NCBI RefSeq assembly: GCF_001685015.1
Contig: NZ_MAYT01000023.1
Span: 89,791 to 153,790, forward strand
Length of the DNA stretch: 64,000 nucleotides
Reading direction: 5' to 3'
From: Pseudobacillus wudalianchiensis
GTDB taxonomy: Bacteria > Bacillota > Bacilli > Bacillales > Domibacillaceae
A program made the translations under genes and the position numbers. Of this stretch, positions 26,723 through 36,046 are shown piece by piece (positions within the stretch are counted from its first letter, which is position 1; each line of letters starts with the position of its first letter). The notes below the pieces were generated by a model, which saw only the letters and a list, made by a program, of their open reading frames with translations, made no database searches and was not told where the DNA came from.

Positions 26723-27885
26723 ACAAAAAAATAAAGTCTTTTTTCTGCGTCATAGTAATGGCCTTCCCTCTTCTTTTGCTTTCAGGCTGCTGGGATTCCT
26801 ACGAGCCTGACCGCATGGTGTATGTACATGGGGTAGGGGTCGATTACAAGGATGGCTATTATACCGTTTATCTCCAGCTAATTAACTTAGGAATGCTCGC
26901 TAAACAAGAATCTGGAGGAGGAACAGAGGAAACAAAAGTAGAGGTTGGAAAAGCGTCTGGAAAAACAGTGGACGAGGCCATCTTTAATTTATATCGCTCT
27001 TCTCAGCGCCGGATTTTCTGGGGGCATTTAGCCATTATTATTTTCACGGAAGAAGCCCTGCGTGCCCAAGGCTTAAGCCATGCTGTTGATTTATTTGACA
27101 GATACCGCGAGACCCGCTATCGCATGTGGATGTATGCCACAAAAGAACCGCTCGACAAATTATTGACAGCTGTACCGGTGATGGAGCTTTCTACTGCCCT
27201 TTCTAGGTTAAGCGATCCCTATGCTACTTATGACCAGCGTTCCTTATTCAAACCAGTAGATCTGAGAGAGCTCCTCATATTTTTAAATGAACCGCCGCAT
27301 GAAGCTGTTATTCCATTGGTCGGCATCGATGAAAAGGACTGGAGAACAAATAGCGGAAAACGAAATACAATCCAATGGAAAGGGGCAGCAGTTGTGACCG
27401 CAAATTCATTTAAACAACGCTTATCCCCTAAGGAGACAGCAGGTTTAAAATGGATAAACAAGGACTTAAACAGAGAAGATTTGCGGGTAAAAAAGGGGAA
27501 ACACAAGGATACGAGTGTATTAATTTATGATCTGAATGTACATATTAAACCCATTGTCAGAAAAGAAGACATTCGTTTTGAAGTACAAGTAAAAGCAAAA
27601 GCCAGTTTGCGAGAGCTGAGCCACTCTGTCAATTTGAGAGAAATTTCTCAAGAAGCAGAAAAAATAATGGCACGAGAAATAGAGAACACCTTTAAAACAG
27701 GATTGAAGGCGAACGCAGATTTGCTGCGTTTATCAGAAACACTTTATCGCAAAAATGTACAAGCATGGAAAAAAGTCCAACAGCAAGGCTCCATTCCATT
27801 AACAGAACAATCACTTCAGACAGTAAATGTCCACGTTAAAATTGTTGAAGGAGAAAAGCAGCGAAAAGAGCCTACCTTGAATTAA
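26719..27885 (+). CDS. Spore germinant receptor C subunit (GerC lipoprotein)
   Basis: 388 residues from the ATG at 26719, overlapping the A gene stop by four bases. Lipobox LLSGCWDSYEPD is diagnostic of GerC; spores require diacylglycerylation of this Cys. The middle contains GVGVDYKDGYYTVYLQLIN, GKTVDEAIFNLYRSSQRRIF and the C-terminal HVKIVEGEK strand. The product is peripheral on the outer face of the inner membrane. Completes one receptor operon; the germinant cannot be read from sequence. Confidence 0.93.
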   Translation: MNKKIKSFFCVIVMAFPLLLLSGCWDSYEPDRMVYVHGVGVDYKDGYYTVYLQLINLGMLAKQESGGGTEETKVEVGKASGKTVDEAIFNLYRSSQRRIFWGHLAIIIFTEEALRAQGLSHAVDLFDRYRETRYRMWMYATKEPLDKLLTAVPVMELSTALSRLSDPYATYDQRSLFKPVDLRELLIFLNEPPHEAVIPLVGIDEKDWRTNSGKRNTIQWKGAAVVTANSFKQRLSPKETAGLKWINKDLNREDLRVKKGKHKDTSVLIYDLNVHIKPIVRKEDIRFEVQVKAKASLRELSHSVNLREISQEAEKIMAREIENTFKTGLKANADLLRLSETLYRKNVQAWKKVQQQGSIPLTEQSLQTVNVHVKIVEGEKQRKEPTLN

Positions 27886-27903
27886 TATTTATTTGCTTAA
27901 GCA

Positions 27904-27955
27904 AAAAGCTGCTATAAAGCCAGAGATTAGCAAGCATTATAGCAGCCTTTTTGTT
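27904..27955. terminator. Bidirectional terminator between ger operon and lysine dehydrogenase
   Basis: AAAAAGCTGCTATAA and TTATAGCAGCCTTTTT form a long stem with T-runs on both strands. It serves both convergent units. Confidence 0.9.
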
Positions 27956-29120
27956 ATTGTACCATTGATCCTTGTTGTCCTACTTCCTTAATTACAACAC
28001 CCCTTTTTGCCATTTCTTGAATATAGAGATCACCAGGAACAATTTGCTCCGGCGGATAAACACCTGTTTGCCTAATCGTCCCATTTGCAATCATCTGTGC
28101 CACGACTGAAATTGTGTTCGCTGTCGCTCTCGCCATGGCCGTTACATGATGAATCGTATCTTTATAGGTGATCATTTCATATGCATAGCTTGCTTTACTT
28201 CCCGCTTTTTCCCCTTCTGTTTCTACTCTTAGCAGAACGACATCCTCTTTCTCTCTTAAGTCAACGATAGGATCAAGCGCTTTTAATAACACATCCCTCG
28301 GCCTTACCTGGACACCATTCACCTCAATAAAGTAATCAGAGCGGGTTAAGTTAAGATCGACAAGCAGCTTGAATTTTTCTGCATGGCCTGGATAACGAAT
28401 GGTTTTATACTCCAGGCAATCAAGATCAGGATAAGAATACGAAAGCGTCGATGTTCCTCCTGCAGTATGGAAGGCTTCAAGCGGCCCGAATTTCTCAAAA
28501 TGAATCGTTTCGATTTCTGATAAAGATGGGATTTCTTGTTTTTTCCCATTTCTAACAATAAAAGAAGGATCAGTATAATGATCAAACACGCCTTCCATTG
28601 AAAATACATGGTTATATTCAAGCGGCGGCTCCGGACGAAGCGGGATCCCCCCGACGTATAGCTTAATCGAATTTACTGTATCGAGTTTGCTTGCACCATG
28701 TCCCGCTAAAATATTAATCATGCCCGGCGCCACACCAAGATCAGGAATCAGTGTAACCTTTGCTTTCTTCGCTTCTTCCATCATTTCCAGCACTCGGTCC
28801 GTCGCCTGGCCAATATGGCCGCCAAGATCTACCGAGTGCACCCCCGCTGTAATAGCTGCTTTTGCGACAGCTACGTTAAATGAATAAAATAAGGCATTGA
28901 TGACTACATCATGTTCTTTCATTAACTGAATAAGCTGCTCTTTATTGGAGGCGTCTACAAAAGCTGCGGTTAATTTTAAAGATTGTAAAATGTTACACGT
29001 CTGTTTTGCTTTTTTAAGATCATAATCAGCCAGTGTTACTTTCACGACCTCTTTACATTGTACCAAGTCCCTTGCCGCTTCTTTTCCCATTAGCCCAGAC
29101 CCTAGTACTAAGACGCGCAT
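27954..29120 (-). CDS. lysDH: L-lysine 6-dehydrogenase (saccharopine dehydrogenase-like)
   Basis: 388 residues from the ATG at 29120 after GAGGAGGG. N-terminal NAD-binding [19 protein letters not shown], then [36 protein letters not shown] and [13 protein letters not shown]. The whole pattern matches the lysine 6-dehydrogenase of Geobacillus stearothermophilus, which oxidises the epsilon-amino group of lysine to form the cyclic imine piperideine-6-carboxylate. An earlier in-frame start would add 29 residues and lacks a binding site. A decayed antiporter gene lies just upstream on the same strand. Confidence 0.9.
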   Translation of the reverse strand: MRVLVLGSGLMGKEAARDLVQCKEVVKVTLADYDLKKAKQTCNILQSLKLTAAFVDASNKEQLIQLMKEHDVVINALFYSFNVAVAKAAITAGVHSVDLGGHIGQATDRVLEMMEEAKKAKVTLIPDLGVAPGMINILAGHGASKLDTVNSIKLYVGGIPLRPEPPLEYNHVFSMEGVFDHYTDPSFIVRNGKKQEIPSLSEIETIHFEKFGPLEAFHTAGGTSTLSYSYPDLDCLEYKTIRYPGHAEKFKLLVDLNLTRSDYFIEVNGVQVRPRDVLLKALDPIVDLREKEDVVLLRVETEGEKAGSKASYAYEMITYKDTIHHVTAMARATANTISVVAQMIANGTIRQTGVYPPEQIVPGDLYIQEMAKRGVVIKEVGQQGSMVQ

Positions 29121-29199
29121 GTTGCTTCCCTCCTCATTGTTTACTTTTACATAAAAGTATATGAGGCAAAAGCGGATTTCTTGATTTAAAACAACAGAA

Positions 29200-29640
29200 T
29201 TATTCAACCATATCTGAGTTTATGACTCGATTATCTGCTGTGGTGATCTGGGGCTTTTGCTTTCTCAAAATAAGGACAAGGGCGAGCAACTCAACAGCAA
29301 TCGTTAAGATTCCGAGAAAAACACTCTCTGTTAATCCAAGAACAACATACCAATTCCCGTAAAAACGGCCGCCAAAAGAGCATATGGCAGCTGTGTCATG
29401 ACGTGATCAATATGATTGCAGCCTGCTCCTGTTGAAGAAAGAATCGTTGTATCAGATATAGGAGAACAATGGTCCCCAAACACTGCTCCGCCAAGTACAG
29501 CCGCCATCATAGGCAATAATAAATTAAGATCAGTGACTGCAGCTATTTCCCCGGCAATAGGCAGCAATATGCCAAAAGACCCCCAAAGTTCCTGTTGTAT
29601 TCTCCGTTTTATAAGTAATCTGACGAAAAAAGAGAGCATG
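29200..29640 (-). pseudogene. Remnant of an NhaC-family Na+/H+ antiporter, 5' truncated and frameshifted
   Basis: Only the C-terminal 140 or so residues of an NhaC-type antiporter can be traced. The best part is GAVFGDHCSPISDTTILSST followed by GAGCNHIDHVMTQLPYA, both strongly conserved in the family. Near 29605 the reading shifts (TTGTLG in one frame continues as WGSFGILLPIAGEIAAV in another). Near 29335 it shifts again to YVVLGLTESVFLGILTIAVE, which runs to a TAA at 29200. The first three quarters of the gene are absent, and the remnant abuts the terminator of the upstream dsbA-family gene. It is therefore a pseudogene made by deletion plus indels. Confidence 0.85.
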
Positions 29641-29653
29641 CTGTCATGCTCTC
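29626..29653 (-). terminator. Intrinsic terminator of the DsbA-family gene
   Basis: GAGAGCATG and CATGCTCTC form a perfect nine-pair stem (29632-29653), followed on the minus strand by TTTTTT. It also marks the junction with the NhaC remnant. Confidence 0.9.
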
Positions 29654-29663
29654 CATGCGTGTT

Positions 29664-30389
29664 CTATTTTTCAGGGGAAAGATCACAGCTTTCATCCGTA
29701 CAAACGGCTTCATTCTTGTCCCCTTCGGATAATATCTTTACTACTGGACCGTCATTTTCCTCTTCCCATACTTTTTGCAAAGCGGCTGCGAAAGCTTCCA
29801 CTGGCTGGGCTCCGGACACAGCATATTTGTTATTGAATACAAAGAACGGAACTCCTTGGACACCAATTTGACGCGCTTCTGCCTCATCCGCTCTCACTTC
29901 TTCAGTTAAACGGTTTTCTTTTAGAAACGACCGTACCTCTTCCTTGTTCAATCCGACTGTTCCGGCAATTTCTGTTAATGTATCAGCATCACTTATTGGC
30001 AATGAATCGGTGAAATATGCTTTCAACAACCTTTCCGTCAACTCTGCTCCCTTGCCTTTTTCGACAGCGAATTTAGCGAGACGATGAGCATCCAGCGTAT
30101 TTGCCGGCTTCATATTTTCAAAATTGAATGTTAACCCGACAGTTTTTGCCTGTTCAGCGACGTTTGCGTTTGCGGCCTTCGCTTGTTGAATGCTCATTCC
30201 GTATTTTTCAGCAAGCGCTTCATGAATAGTTTTAGAGGTTTCTTTCGGTGCATCTGGTGCAAGCTCAAAGCTTTTAAAGCGAATCGTTACTTTCTCTTTA
30301 TATGGAAACTTGTCCAAAGCTTCTTCCAATCGGCGTTTTCCAATATAACAAAACGGACAAACAAAATCTGACCATATGCTAATTTCCAT
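29664..30389 (-). CDS. DsbA-family 2-hydroxychromene isomerase-like/FrnE-type oxidoreductase (YwbO-like)
   Basis: 241 residues from the ATG at 30389 after GGGAGTGAGG. Thioredoxin-fold with an active-site CPFC in WSDFVCPFCYIGKRRLEEAL, helical insertion, and the cis-Pro loop GVQGVPFFVFN. No signal peptide, so it acts in the cytosol. It belongs to the FrnE/YwbO group of putative protein disulfide isomerases. The tail carries a CTDESC pair that is not part of the fold and may bind metal. Specific substrate unknown. Confidence 0.85.
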   Translation of the reverse strand: MEISIWSDFVCPFCYIGKRRLEEALDKFPYKEKVTIRFKSFELAPDAPKETSKTIHEALAEKYGMSIQQAKAANANVAEQAKTVGLTFNFENMKPANTLDAHRLAKFAVEKGKGAELTERLLKAYFTDSLPISDADTLTEIAGTVGLNKEEVRSFLKENRLTEEVRADEAEARQIGVQGVPFFVFNNKYAVSGAQPVEAFAAALQKVWEEENDGPVVKILSEGDKNEAVCTDESCDLSPEK

Positions 30390-30735
30390 TTTCCTCACTC
30401 CCTCTAGATCAGCTTTTCAGTCCCTATCATACCTAACAAATGTGACAATAAAAAGCGTAACCCTTTATTTTCCTCTATTTTTAATTTCTTCTTGGCAAAC
30501 TGTAAAAAATCAATTATTATTTTATTTTGGAATTCTTCTACTAATCTCTTACTAAAAATGACAGTTAGAGTAAATCTTTTTATTTGCGTGGAACGAATTA
30601 TTGATGTAACGCCCAACCTCAAAACGATGAATAAGAAATAGTTTGATTGGAATAGAAGAGCATAAATACTTCAGGCAGGCTAACAATGAAGACACTGATT
30701 TTTTCATCAACAACCTGAAAGAAGGAATTTTTTTA

Positions 30736-32295
30736 ATGACATTATCTTTAAAAAGGTTAATCCTATTCGTTGCCCTTATCGCTGTACTGTTTACTCTTTC
30801 TATCAGCCTGTATGCCGGCTATCAAATGGAAAGAGAAACCCTGATGGAGAACACACTTGAAACGAACCGATCGTATGCTGAAAAGTTGGCAAGCACGACC
30901 GAAGACTATTTAAATTCTACTTTGCAAACTCTGCGTACTAGCGCTCAAACTGTCGCTCCTGCAATGAATACAAATGAAGAAGTGCTCCTAAACGAAGTTA
31001 ATCGTTTAAAAAATCACTCAAATATATTTAACTCCGTCGCTGTAGTCGATCATACTGGAAAAATTTTGGCTGTTTCACCTGAACATCTCAATCTAAAAGA
31101 TAAAATGTTTTCATCTTCAGGTTCGATTCAAGCATTGAAGGCGAAGAAGCCGCTTATTTCTAAACCGTTTATCTCTATTACTGGACGGCTCATCATTATG
31201 ATTTCCTATCCCATTTTTAGTGAGCAAGATGAGTACCTTGGCTTTGTAGCTGGAACGATTTATTTAAGAGAAAGAAGCATCTTAAATCAGCTGCTAGGGG
31301 AACACTTTTACCATGATGGGTCCTATGTTTATGTTGTAGATGAAGATGGACGGATCATTTACCATCAATCCTCCAACCGGATTAACGACGTTGTTTCTGA
31401 GAATCCCGTCGTTCAAAAATTGATGAAAGGACAAAATGGAGCCCAACGCCTCATCAATACACAAGGAAAGGATATGCTGGCGGGATATGCTACAATTCCT
31501 GTGGCTCATTGGGGAGTTGTTTCACAACGCCCTACTTCTAACGCCCTTGCTCCTTCGAATGCGATGATCGAACGAATGCTTTGGACTTCTTTGCCGCTCA
31601 TTCTTATTTCGTTCGTCATCATCTGGCTTATCTTAACAAAAATTACCCAGCCTTTACAGCAGCTTGCTCATTTAGCTGAGAATAGTTCAGAGAACAATCG
31701 GCAGCAAGATATTAAAAACATCCACGCTTGGTATTATGAAGCTATTCAGCTAAAAAAGGCCCTAATGACGAGCTTTCATATTCTTCATGAGCGAGTAAAC
31801 GACTTTCAGCAGCAATCATCCACCGATCCGCTGACCGGGCTGCATAACCGCCGATCTATGAATGACTGTCTTGCACAGCTTGTTTCAAATGAGTCACCAT
31901 TCTCTATCATTCTCTTTGATATCGATCATTTCAAAAAAGTGAATGACACGTATGGCCATGCAGCTGGAGATGAAGTCCTTATTTTTCTTGCCAATTTGAT
32001 GGAAGAAACAACTCGAGAAGAAGACATTTGCTGCCGTTACGGCGGAGAAGAATTTCTAATTATTCTCCCGCAGGCTGAACTTCCATTAGCTCAACACATA
32101 GCCGAGAAATTAAGAAGGCGTTTAGAGAAAACAATAAGTCCCACTGGCAAAGCTATTACCATTTCCGCGGGGGCAGCCTCATTCCCTGATGATGCAGCTG
32201 TTTCAGATCAACTCCTTCATCTAGCTGACCAGTGTCTTTACAAAGCTAAACAAACAGGAAGAAATAAAGTAGTCATTTCTCATACACCGAGTTAA
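30736..32295 (+). CDS. Membrane-bound diguanylate cyclase with Cache sensor (Cache-HAMP-like-GGDEF)
   Basis: 519 residues from the ATG at 30736 after AAGAAGGAA. A first membrane span at residues 5-27 and a second near 285-305 enclose an extracellular double-Cache domain (SVAVVDHTGKILAVSPEH, YVYVVDEDGRIIYH). The C-terminal cyclase domain (about 360-515) has DPLTGLHNRR, FDIDHFKKVNDTYGH and an active-site GGEEF; no RxxD inhibitory site is evident before it. It should make cyclic di-GMP in response to a small external ligand. A TTG-initiated in-frame extension upstream to 30643 encodes HKYFRQANNED, which recurs elsewhere in the window. Confidence 0.88.
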   Translation: MTLSLKRLILFVALIAVLFTLSISLYAGYQMERETLMENTLETNRSYAEKLASTTEDYLNSTLQTLRTSAQTVAPAMNTNEEVLLNEVNRLKNHSNIFNSVAVVDHTGKILAVSPEHLNLKDKMFSSSGSIQALKAKKPLISKPFISITGRLIIMISYPIFSEQDEYLGFVAGTIYLRERSILNQLLGEHFYHDGSYVYVVDEDGRIIYHQSSNRINDVVSENPVVQKLMKGQNGAQRLINTQGKDMLAGYATIPVAHWGVVSQRPTSNALAPSNAMIERMLWTSLPLILISFVIIWLILTKITQPLQQLAHLAENSSENNRQQDIKNIHAWYYEAIQLKKALMTSFHILHERVNDFQQQSSTDPLTGLHNRRSMNDCLAQLVSNESPFSIILFDIDHFKKVNDTYGHAAGDEVLIFLANLMEETTREEDICCRYGGEEFLIILPQAELPLAQHIAEKLRRRLEKTISPTGKAITISAGAASFPDDAAVSDQLLHLADQCLYKAKQTGRNKVVISHTPS

Positions 32296-32387
32296 ACAAA
32301 AGGAATTAGTCTGTAGATGAGGGTCTCTGTTTCTTTTTTCGCGATTCGGGTATACACAAAGCAACGATTATTTAGGAGGTGCTTTTT

Positions 32388-32525
32388 ATGCCACATACAG
32401 GAGAAACACCAGGAAAAGGCGACTATAAATGTGAAGAATGCGGACAAGTTCTTACTCTTGATGAGGATAAAGATCGTCTTCCTCCTTGTCCGGAATGTCA
32501 TAAGACTCAATACGAAGCCGTGTAA
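32388..32525 (+). CDS. Small zinc-ribbon protein
   Basis: 45 residues after TTAGGAGGTG. Two CxxC pairs are visible, CEECGQ (15-18) and CPECHK (34-37), spaced as in a zinc ribbon, with the family's MPHTGETPGKGDY start. Such peptides are widespread in Bacilli and annotated as zinc-ribbon-containing proteins without known function. It lies between the cyclase gene and a strong terminator. Confidence 0.85.
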   Translation: MPHTGETPGKGDYKCEECGQVLTLDEDKDRLPPCPECHKTQYEAV

Positions 32526-32529
32526 GCTT

Positions 32530-32573
32530 AAAAAGGGCGTTCTAAAATTTATATTTTTAGAACGCCCTTTTTC
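32530..32573. terminator. Bidirectional terminator after the zinc-ribbon gene
   Basis: AAAAAGGGCGTTCTAAAA and TTTTAGAACGCCCTTTTT form a near-perfect stem with A/T runs on both sides. It also lies about 30 bases beyond the convergent PLP-enzyme stop. Confidence 0.92.
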
Positions 32574-32603
32574 ATATTGTTCTTATCGCTTTTTAAATAC
32601 TTC

Positions 32604-33824
32604 TTATGCTTGCTTAGATTGAATCGGCGTTTTCACTTCCATTAGTTGATCAAGTGCTTGCTGTAAGTCTTCCCAAATGTCTTGTTTAGCCTCAAGTCCG
32701 ACAGACAAGCGGATCAGCTTGTCTGAAATCCCCATTTGCACTCTTTTCTGCTCAGGAACGCCTGAATGAGTCATCGTTGCCGGATGCTGGATAAGCGTTT
32801 CCGCGTCACCAAGACTGACGGCAATTTTGATAAGCGATAGACGATTAAGAAGCTGCTGGGCATGTTGCTTGCTGCCATTAATTTCAAAGGAAATGAGCCC
32901 TCCGCCTTTTTTCATTTGCTTCTGCATGATCTCATAGTCCCCGCCTGTTGCGTCACCGGGATAAAACACTTGCTGCACAGCCGGATGTTGTTTCAATTGC
33001 TCCACAATATATTCTGCATTCTCACAATGACGATCCATGCGCACTGGAAGCGTTTTCATCCCTCGCAGCAATAACCATGCATCAAAAGGAGACATTACAC
33101 CTCCGACATCCTTTAATGTCGTCATGGCAATCGTATGAATCAATTCTTTTTTTCCAGCTGCAAGTCCAGCAATAACATCTCCGTGCCCGCCGATATATTT
33201 GGTTGCACTATGGAGTACAATATCGCATCCGGCCTTTAAAGGCTGCTGCAAATAAGGGGATGAAAATGTATTATCCACAACAACCGGAATGCCATGTTTT
33301 TTAGCTATTTTAGCAACTAGTTCCAAATCAATTAATTTCATCGTTGGATTAATGGGCGTTTCCACATAAATACAGGCAGTCTCTGGACGAATCAATGTCT
33401 CTAGCTGCTCTTCTGTTTCCATGCTGCAAAAATCATGCGTGATTTGATATTTTTCCTCCATTAACTGCAGAAGACCAAACGTACACCCGTACACACCTTG
33501 TGAACATAAGATATGGTCACCGCTCTTTGTTAAAGCCATTAGTATAGCTGATACAGCAGCCATGCCTGAACCGAATGCAAGCCCAGCTTCTGCTCCTTCT
33601 AGTTCAGCAATCCTTTCTTCCAAAGCCTTTACCGTGGGGTTGCCAAGCCTTGAATAAATAAAACCATCCTCTTCTCCAGCAAAACGCCTCTCCCCTTGCT
33701 CAGCGCTTTCGAAGGTAAAAGTAGAAGTTTGAAAAATAGGGGTAGCTAAGCTGCCTAGATGCTCTTTTGCATCATAGCCTGAATGGATAACCGCTGTCTC
33801 CATGTTTGTAAACTTTTCCTTCAC
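32604..33824 (-). CDS. Cys/Met-metabolism PLP enzyme, methionine gamma-lyase-like
   Basis: 406 residues from a GTG at 33824 after AAGGGAGTGG. Fold-type I signature: YSRLGNPTVKALEERIAELE, FGSGMAAVSAI, PLP-aspartate in VVVDNTFSSPY and the Schiff-base Lys in LHSATKYIGGHGDV. The stretch GVYGCTF carries the Cys that in methionine gamma-lyase lines the active site and is usually replaced in cystathionine lyases. Likely reaction is release of methanethiol, ammonia and 2-oxobutyrate from methionine; cystathionine or homocysteine lyase activity is the alternative. Monocistronic. Confidence 0.82.
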   Translation of the reverse strand: MKEKFTNMETAVIHSGYDAKEHLGSLATPIFQTSTFTFESAEQGERRFAGEEDGFIYSRLGNPTVKALEERIAELEGAEAGLAFGSGMAAVSAILMALTKSGDHILCSQGVYGCTFGLLQLMEEKYQITHDFCSMETEEQLETLIRPETACIYVETPINPTMKLIDLELVAKIAKKHGIPVVVDNTFSSPYLQQPLKAGCDIVLHSATKYIGGHGDVIAGLAAGKKELIHTIAMTTLKDVGGVMSPFDAWLLLRGMKTLPVRMDRHCENAEYIVEQLKQHPAVQQVFYPGDATGGDYEIMQKQMKKGGGLISFEINGSKQHAQQLLNRLSLIKIAVSLGDAETLIQHPATMTHSGVPEQKRVQMGISDKLIRLSVGLEAKQDIWEDLQQALDQLMEVKTPIQSKQA

Positions 33825-33953
33825 TTTTTCCACTCCCTTCATTACAATCGTATACTTTTTAAATGTCACTCCCTATTATTTTATAATAAATCAAGATTTT
33901 TGACAGCGATTTCCACATAATAAAAAGAGGAAGATTTCATTCAAACTATTTAA

Positions 33954-33984
33954 ATAGAAAAGCAGCACATTGACTGTGCTGCTT
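33954..33984 (-). terminator. Terminator of the NAD-salvage operon
   Basis: AGCAGCACA and TGTGCTGCT form a nine-pair stem (33961-33983) that includes the pncB stop. TTTTCTATTT follows on the minus strand. Confidence 0.8.
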
Positions 33985-35449
33985 ACTGACTGGTCGCTTT
34001 TACTTTTTCCTGAACTTCTGCGATGTTTCTCATTTTATTGTCCCAGCAAGCCTGACTTAAATCCACGGGGTATTCTTCCGGATTGAGAGAACGTTTATGT
34101 TCTTTCCATAGAAGTTGAAGGTTTTCTTTAGCAAATGCCCGTATTTCCTGGACATCCGGCTGTGCGTAAACGAGCTTGCCTTCCTGGAAAATAGGTTCGT
34201 GCAGCTCGCGCGCTTCAAAATTAGTCACAAATTTACTGATGAACGTATGCACAGGATGAAACATTTTCAGCCGTTCTTCCTCTGCCGGATTTTCATACTC
34301 CATTGCTAAATAATCCCCTTCTGACTTGCCGTTTTGCTTGTTAATAATCCGATACAAGCGTTTCAAGCCGGGGGTTGTTACCTTTTCTGGGTTTCCTGAA
34401 ATTTTAATGGTATCTTCCATGACACCTTCTTCATTTTCGATGGAAACAAGCTTATAGACAGCTCCTAAAGCAGCCTGGTCAAACGCAGTGATTAATTTTG
34501 TGCCAATGCCCCAGCTATCAATTTTAGCGCCTTGTGCTTTTAGATTCATGATCGTATATTCATCTAAATCATTTGATGCGATAATTTTTGTATCGTGGAA
34601 TCCGGCCTCGTCCAGCATCTTTCTCGCTTTTTTTGATAAATAAGCCAAGTCGCCGCTATCAAGTCGGATACCGATAAAATTAATACGATCGCCTAGTTCC
34701 TTTGCTACTTTAATAGCTGTCGGCACCCCTGACTTGAGCGTATCATAGGTATCGACTAAAAACACACAGTTTTTATGGCGTTCAGCATATTTATGGAAAG
34801 CCGTATATTCATCTTTGTACGTCTGGACAAGTGAATGAGCATGCGTGCCGGAAACGGGAATACCGAATAATTTACCGGCTCGCACATTGCTTGTACTATC
34901 AAATCCCCCAATGTAAGCTGCTCTCGTTCCCCAAGTCGCAGCGTCTAGCTCATGAGCCCGCCGACCGCCAAATTCCATTGCTGGCTCTTCACCGACAACT
35001 TGTTTAATCCGAGAAGCTTTTGTCGCAATAAGGGTCTGGTAGTTAACAATGTTCAACAAAGCCGTTTCGACAATTTGTGCTTCCGCGAGCGGAGCCTCTA
35101 ATCTTAAAATCGGCTCATTGCCAAAAACCACCTCTCCTTCACGCATTGCTTTCAACGTGCCGGTGAACGTCATTCCTTTTAAATAAGCTAGAAAGTCTTC
35201 TTTATATCCCAGCTCATGACGTAAATACTCAATATCACTTTCTGTGAATCGAAAGTTTTTTAGATAATCAATAATTCTTTCTAAGCCTGCGAAGATCGCA
35301 TACCCATTGCCAAACGGAATTTTTCTAAAGTAAAGTTCAAAGACGGCTTTTTTGTTATGGATGCCATCATACCAATAGGTTTCAGCCATGTTAATTTGAT
35401 AGAGATCTGTATGCAAGGCCATTCCATCATCTTCAAAACGCTTTTTCAT
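33983..35449 (-). CDS. pncB: Nicotinate phosphoribosyltransferase
   Basis: 488 residues from the ATG at 35449 after GGAGGG. NAPRTase pieces: ALHTDLYQINMAETYW at the N-terminus, EFGGRRAHELDAATWGTRAAY, GTHAHSLVQTYKDE with the phosphohistidine-type His, LDSGDLAYLSKKARKMLDEA and IIASNDLDEYTI. It converts nicotinate and PRPP to nicotinate mononucleotide using ATP. It follows pncA by 21 bases, so nicotinamide can be converted to NaMN by the two products in sequence. Confidence 0.94.
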   Translation of the reverse strand: MKKRFEDDGMALHTDLYQINMAETYWYDGIHNKKAVFELYFRKIPFGNGYAIFAGLERIIDYLKNFRFTESDIEYLRHELGYKEDFLAYLKGMTFTGTLKAMREGEVVFGNEPILRLEAPLAEAQIVETALLNIVNYQTLIATKASRIKQVVGEEPAMEFGGRRAHELDAATWGTRAAYIGGFDSTSNVRAGKLFGIPVSGTHAHSLVQTYKDEYTAFHKYAERHKNCVFLVDTYDTLKSGVPTAIKVAKELGDRINFIGIRLDSGDLAYLSKKARKMLDEAGFHDTKIIASNDLDEYTIMNLKAQGAKIDSWGIGTKLITAFDQAALGAVYKLVSIENEEGVMEDTIKISGNPEKVTTPGLKRLYRIINKQNGKSEGDYLAMEYENPAEEERLKMFHPVHTFISKFVTNFEARELHEPIFQEGKLVYAQPDVQEIRAFAKENLQLLWKEHKRSLNPEEYPVDLSQACWDNKMRNIAEVQEKVKATSQ

Positions 35450-35470
35450 GTCTGTTCGTTCCCTCCACAA

Positions 35471-36016
35471 TTAAATCACTTTTGCAGCTAAGCAATCTTG
35501 AAAATGACGCAAGGCCCATTCATGCCCCGCCTGATTAAAGCTTGCAACCGCATTTTGGTGAATGACAATTGAATACCCCTTGTTATATGCATCAACAGCC
35601 GTATGCAATACACAAATGTCTGTGCAAACACCAACTAAGTGAATTTCAGTAATTCCTCGTTCCCGAAGTTTAATGTCCAGATCCGTTCCCGCAAAAGCGG
35701 AATAACGAGTTTTATCCATATAGTAAAGCTGCTCGTTTTCCTTATTTTGCTGATAAACCGTTTCGAGCCGCCCATACAGCCGCCTTCCTTCCGTTTCAGC
35801 AATATTATGAGGCGGAAATAATTTTGTTTCCGGATGATAAGGGTCCTCTTTCATATGTACATCAATAGCTAGTATAACGTAATCTCCGTTTTCCAGAAAC
35901 TCCTCCGTTAACGAAGTGATAGCCTCTTCAATTTCGATTGCCGGCTCGCCAACAGGCAGTGCCCCATTCACAAAATCTATTGTGTAATCAACATTAATTA
36001 ACGCTTTTTTGACCAT
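35471..36016 (-). CDS. pncA: Nicotinamidase (isochorismatase-family hydrolase)
   Basis: 181 residues after GAGGAGGAATGAGG. Catalytic triad elements: Asp in INVDYTIDFVNGAL, Lys in MDKTRYSAFAGTDLD and Cys in GVCTDICVLHTA. The metal-binding DVH is in LAIDVHMKEDPYH. It hydrolyses nicotinamide to nicotinate. Encoded between an NrtR-like regulator and pncB, it completes a compact pyridine-salvage operon. Confidence 0.93.
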   Translation of the reverse strand: MVKKALINVDYTIDFVNGALPVGEPAIEIEEAITSLTEEFLENGDYVILAIDVHMKEDPYHPETKLFPPHNIAETEGRRLYGRLETVYQQNKENEQLYYMDKTRYSAFAGTDLDIKLRERGITEIHLVGVCTDICVLHTAVDAYNKGYSIVIHQNAVASFNQAGHEWALRHFQDCLAAKVI

Positions 36017-36046
36017 GTTTCCTCATTCCTCCTCATGTGATATTTT

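Noticed and set aside
29331-29639. 102-codon frame as an intact small antiporter protein
   Set aside because: Its ATG is inside the terminator stem of the upstream gene and it covers only part of the NhaC C-terminus; family similarity continues in other frames on both sides, so it is a pseudogene piece.
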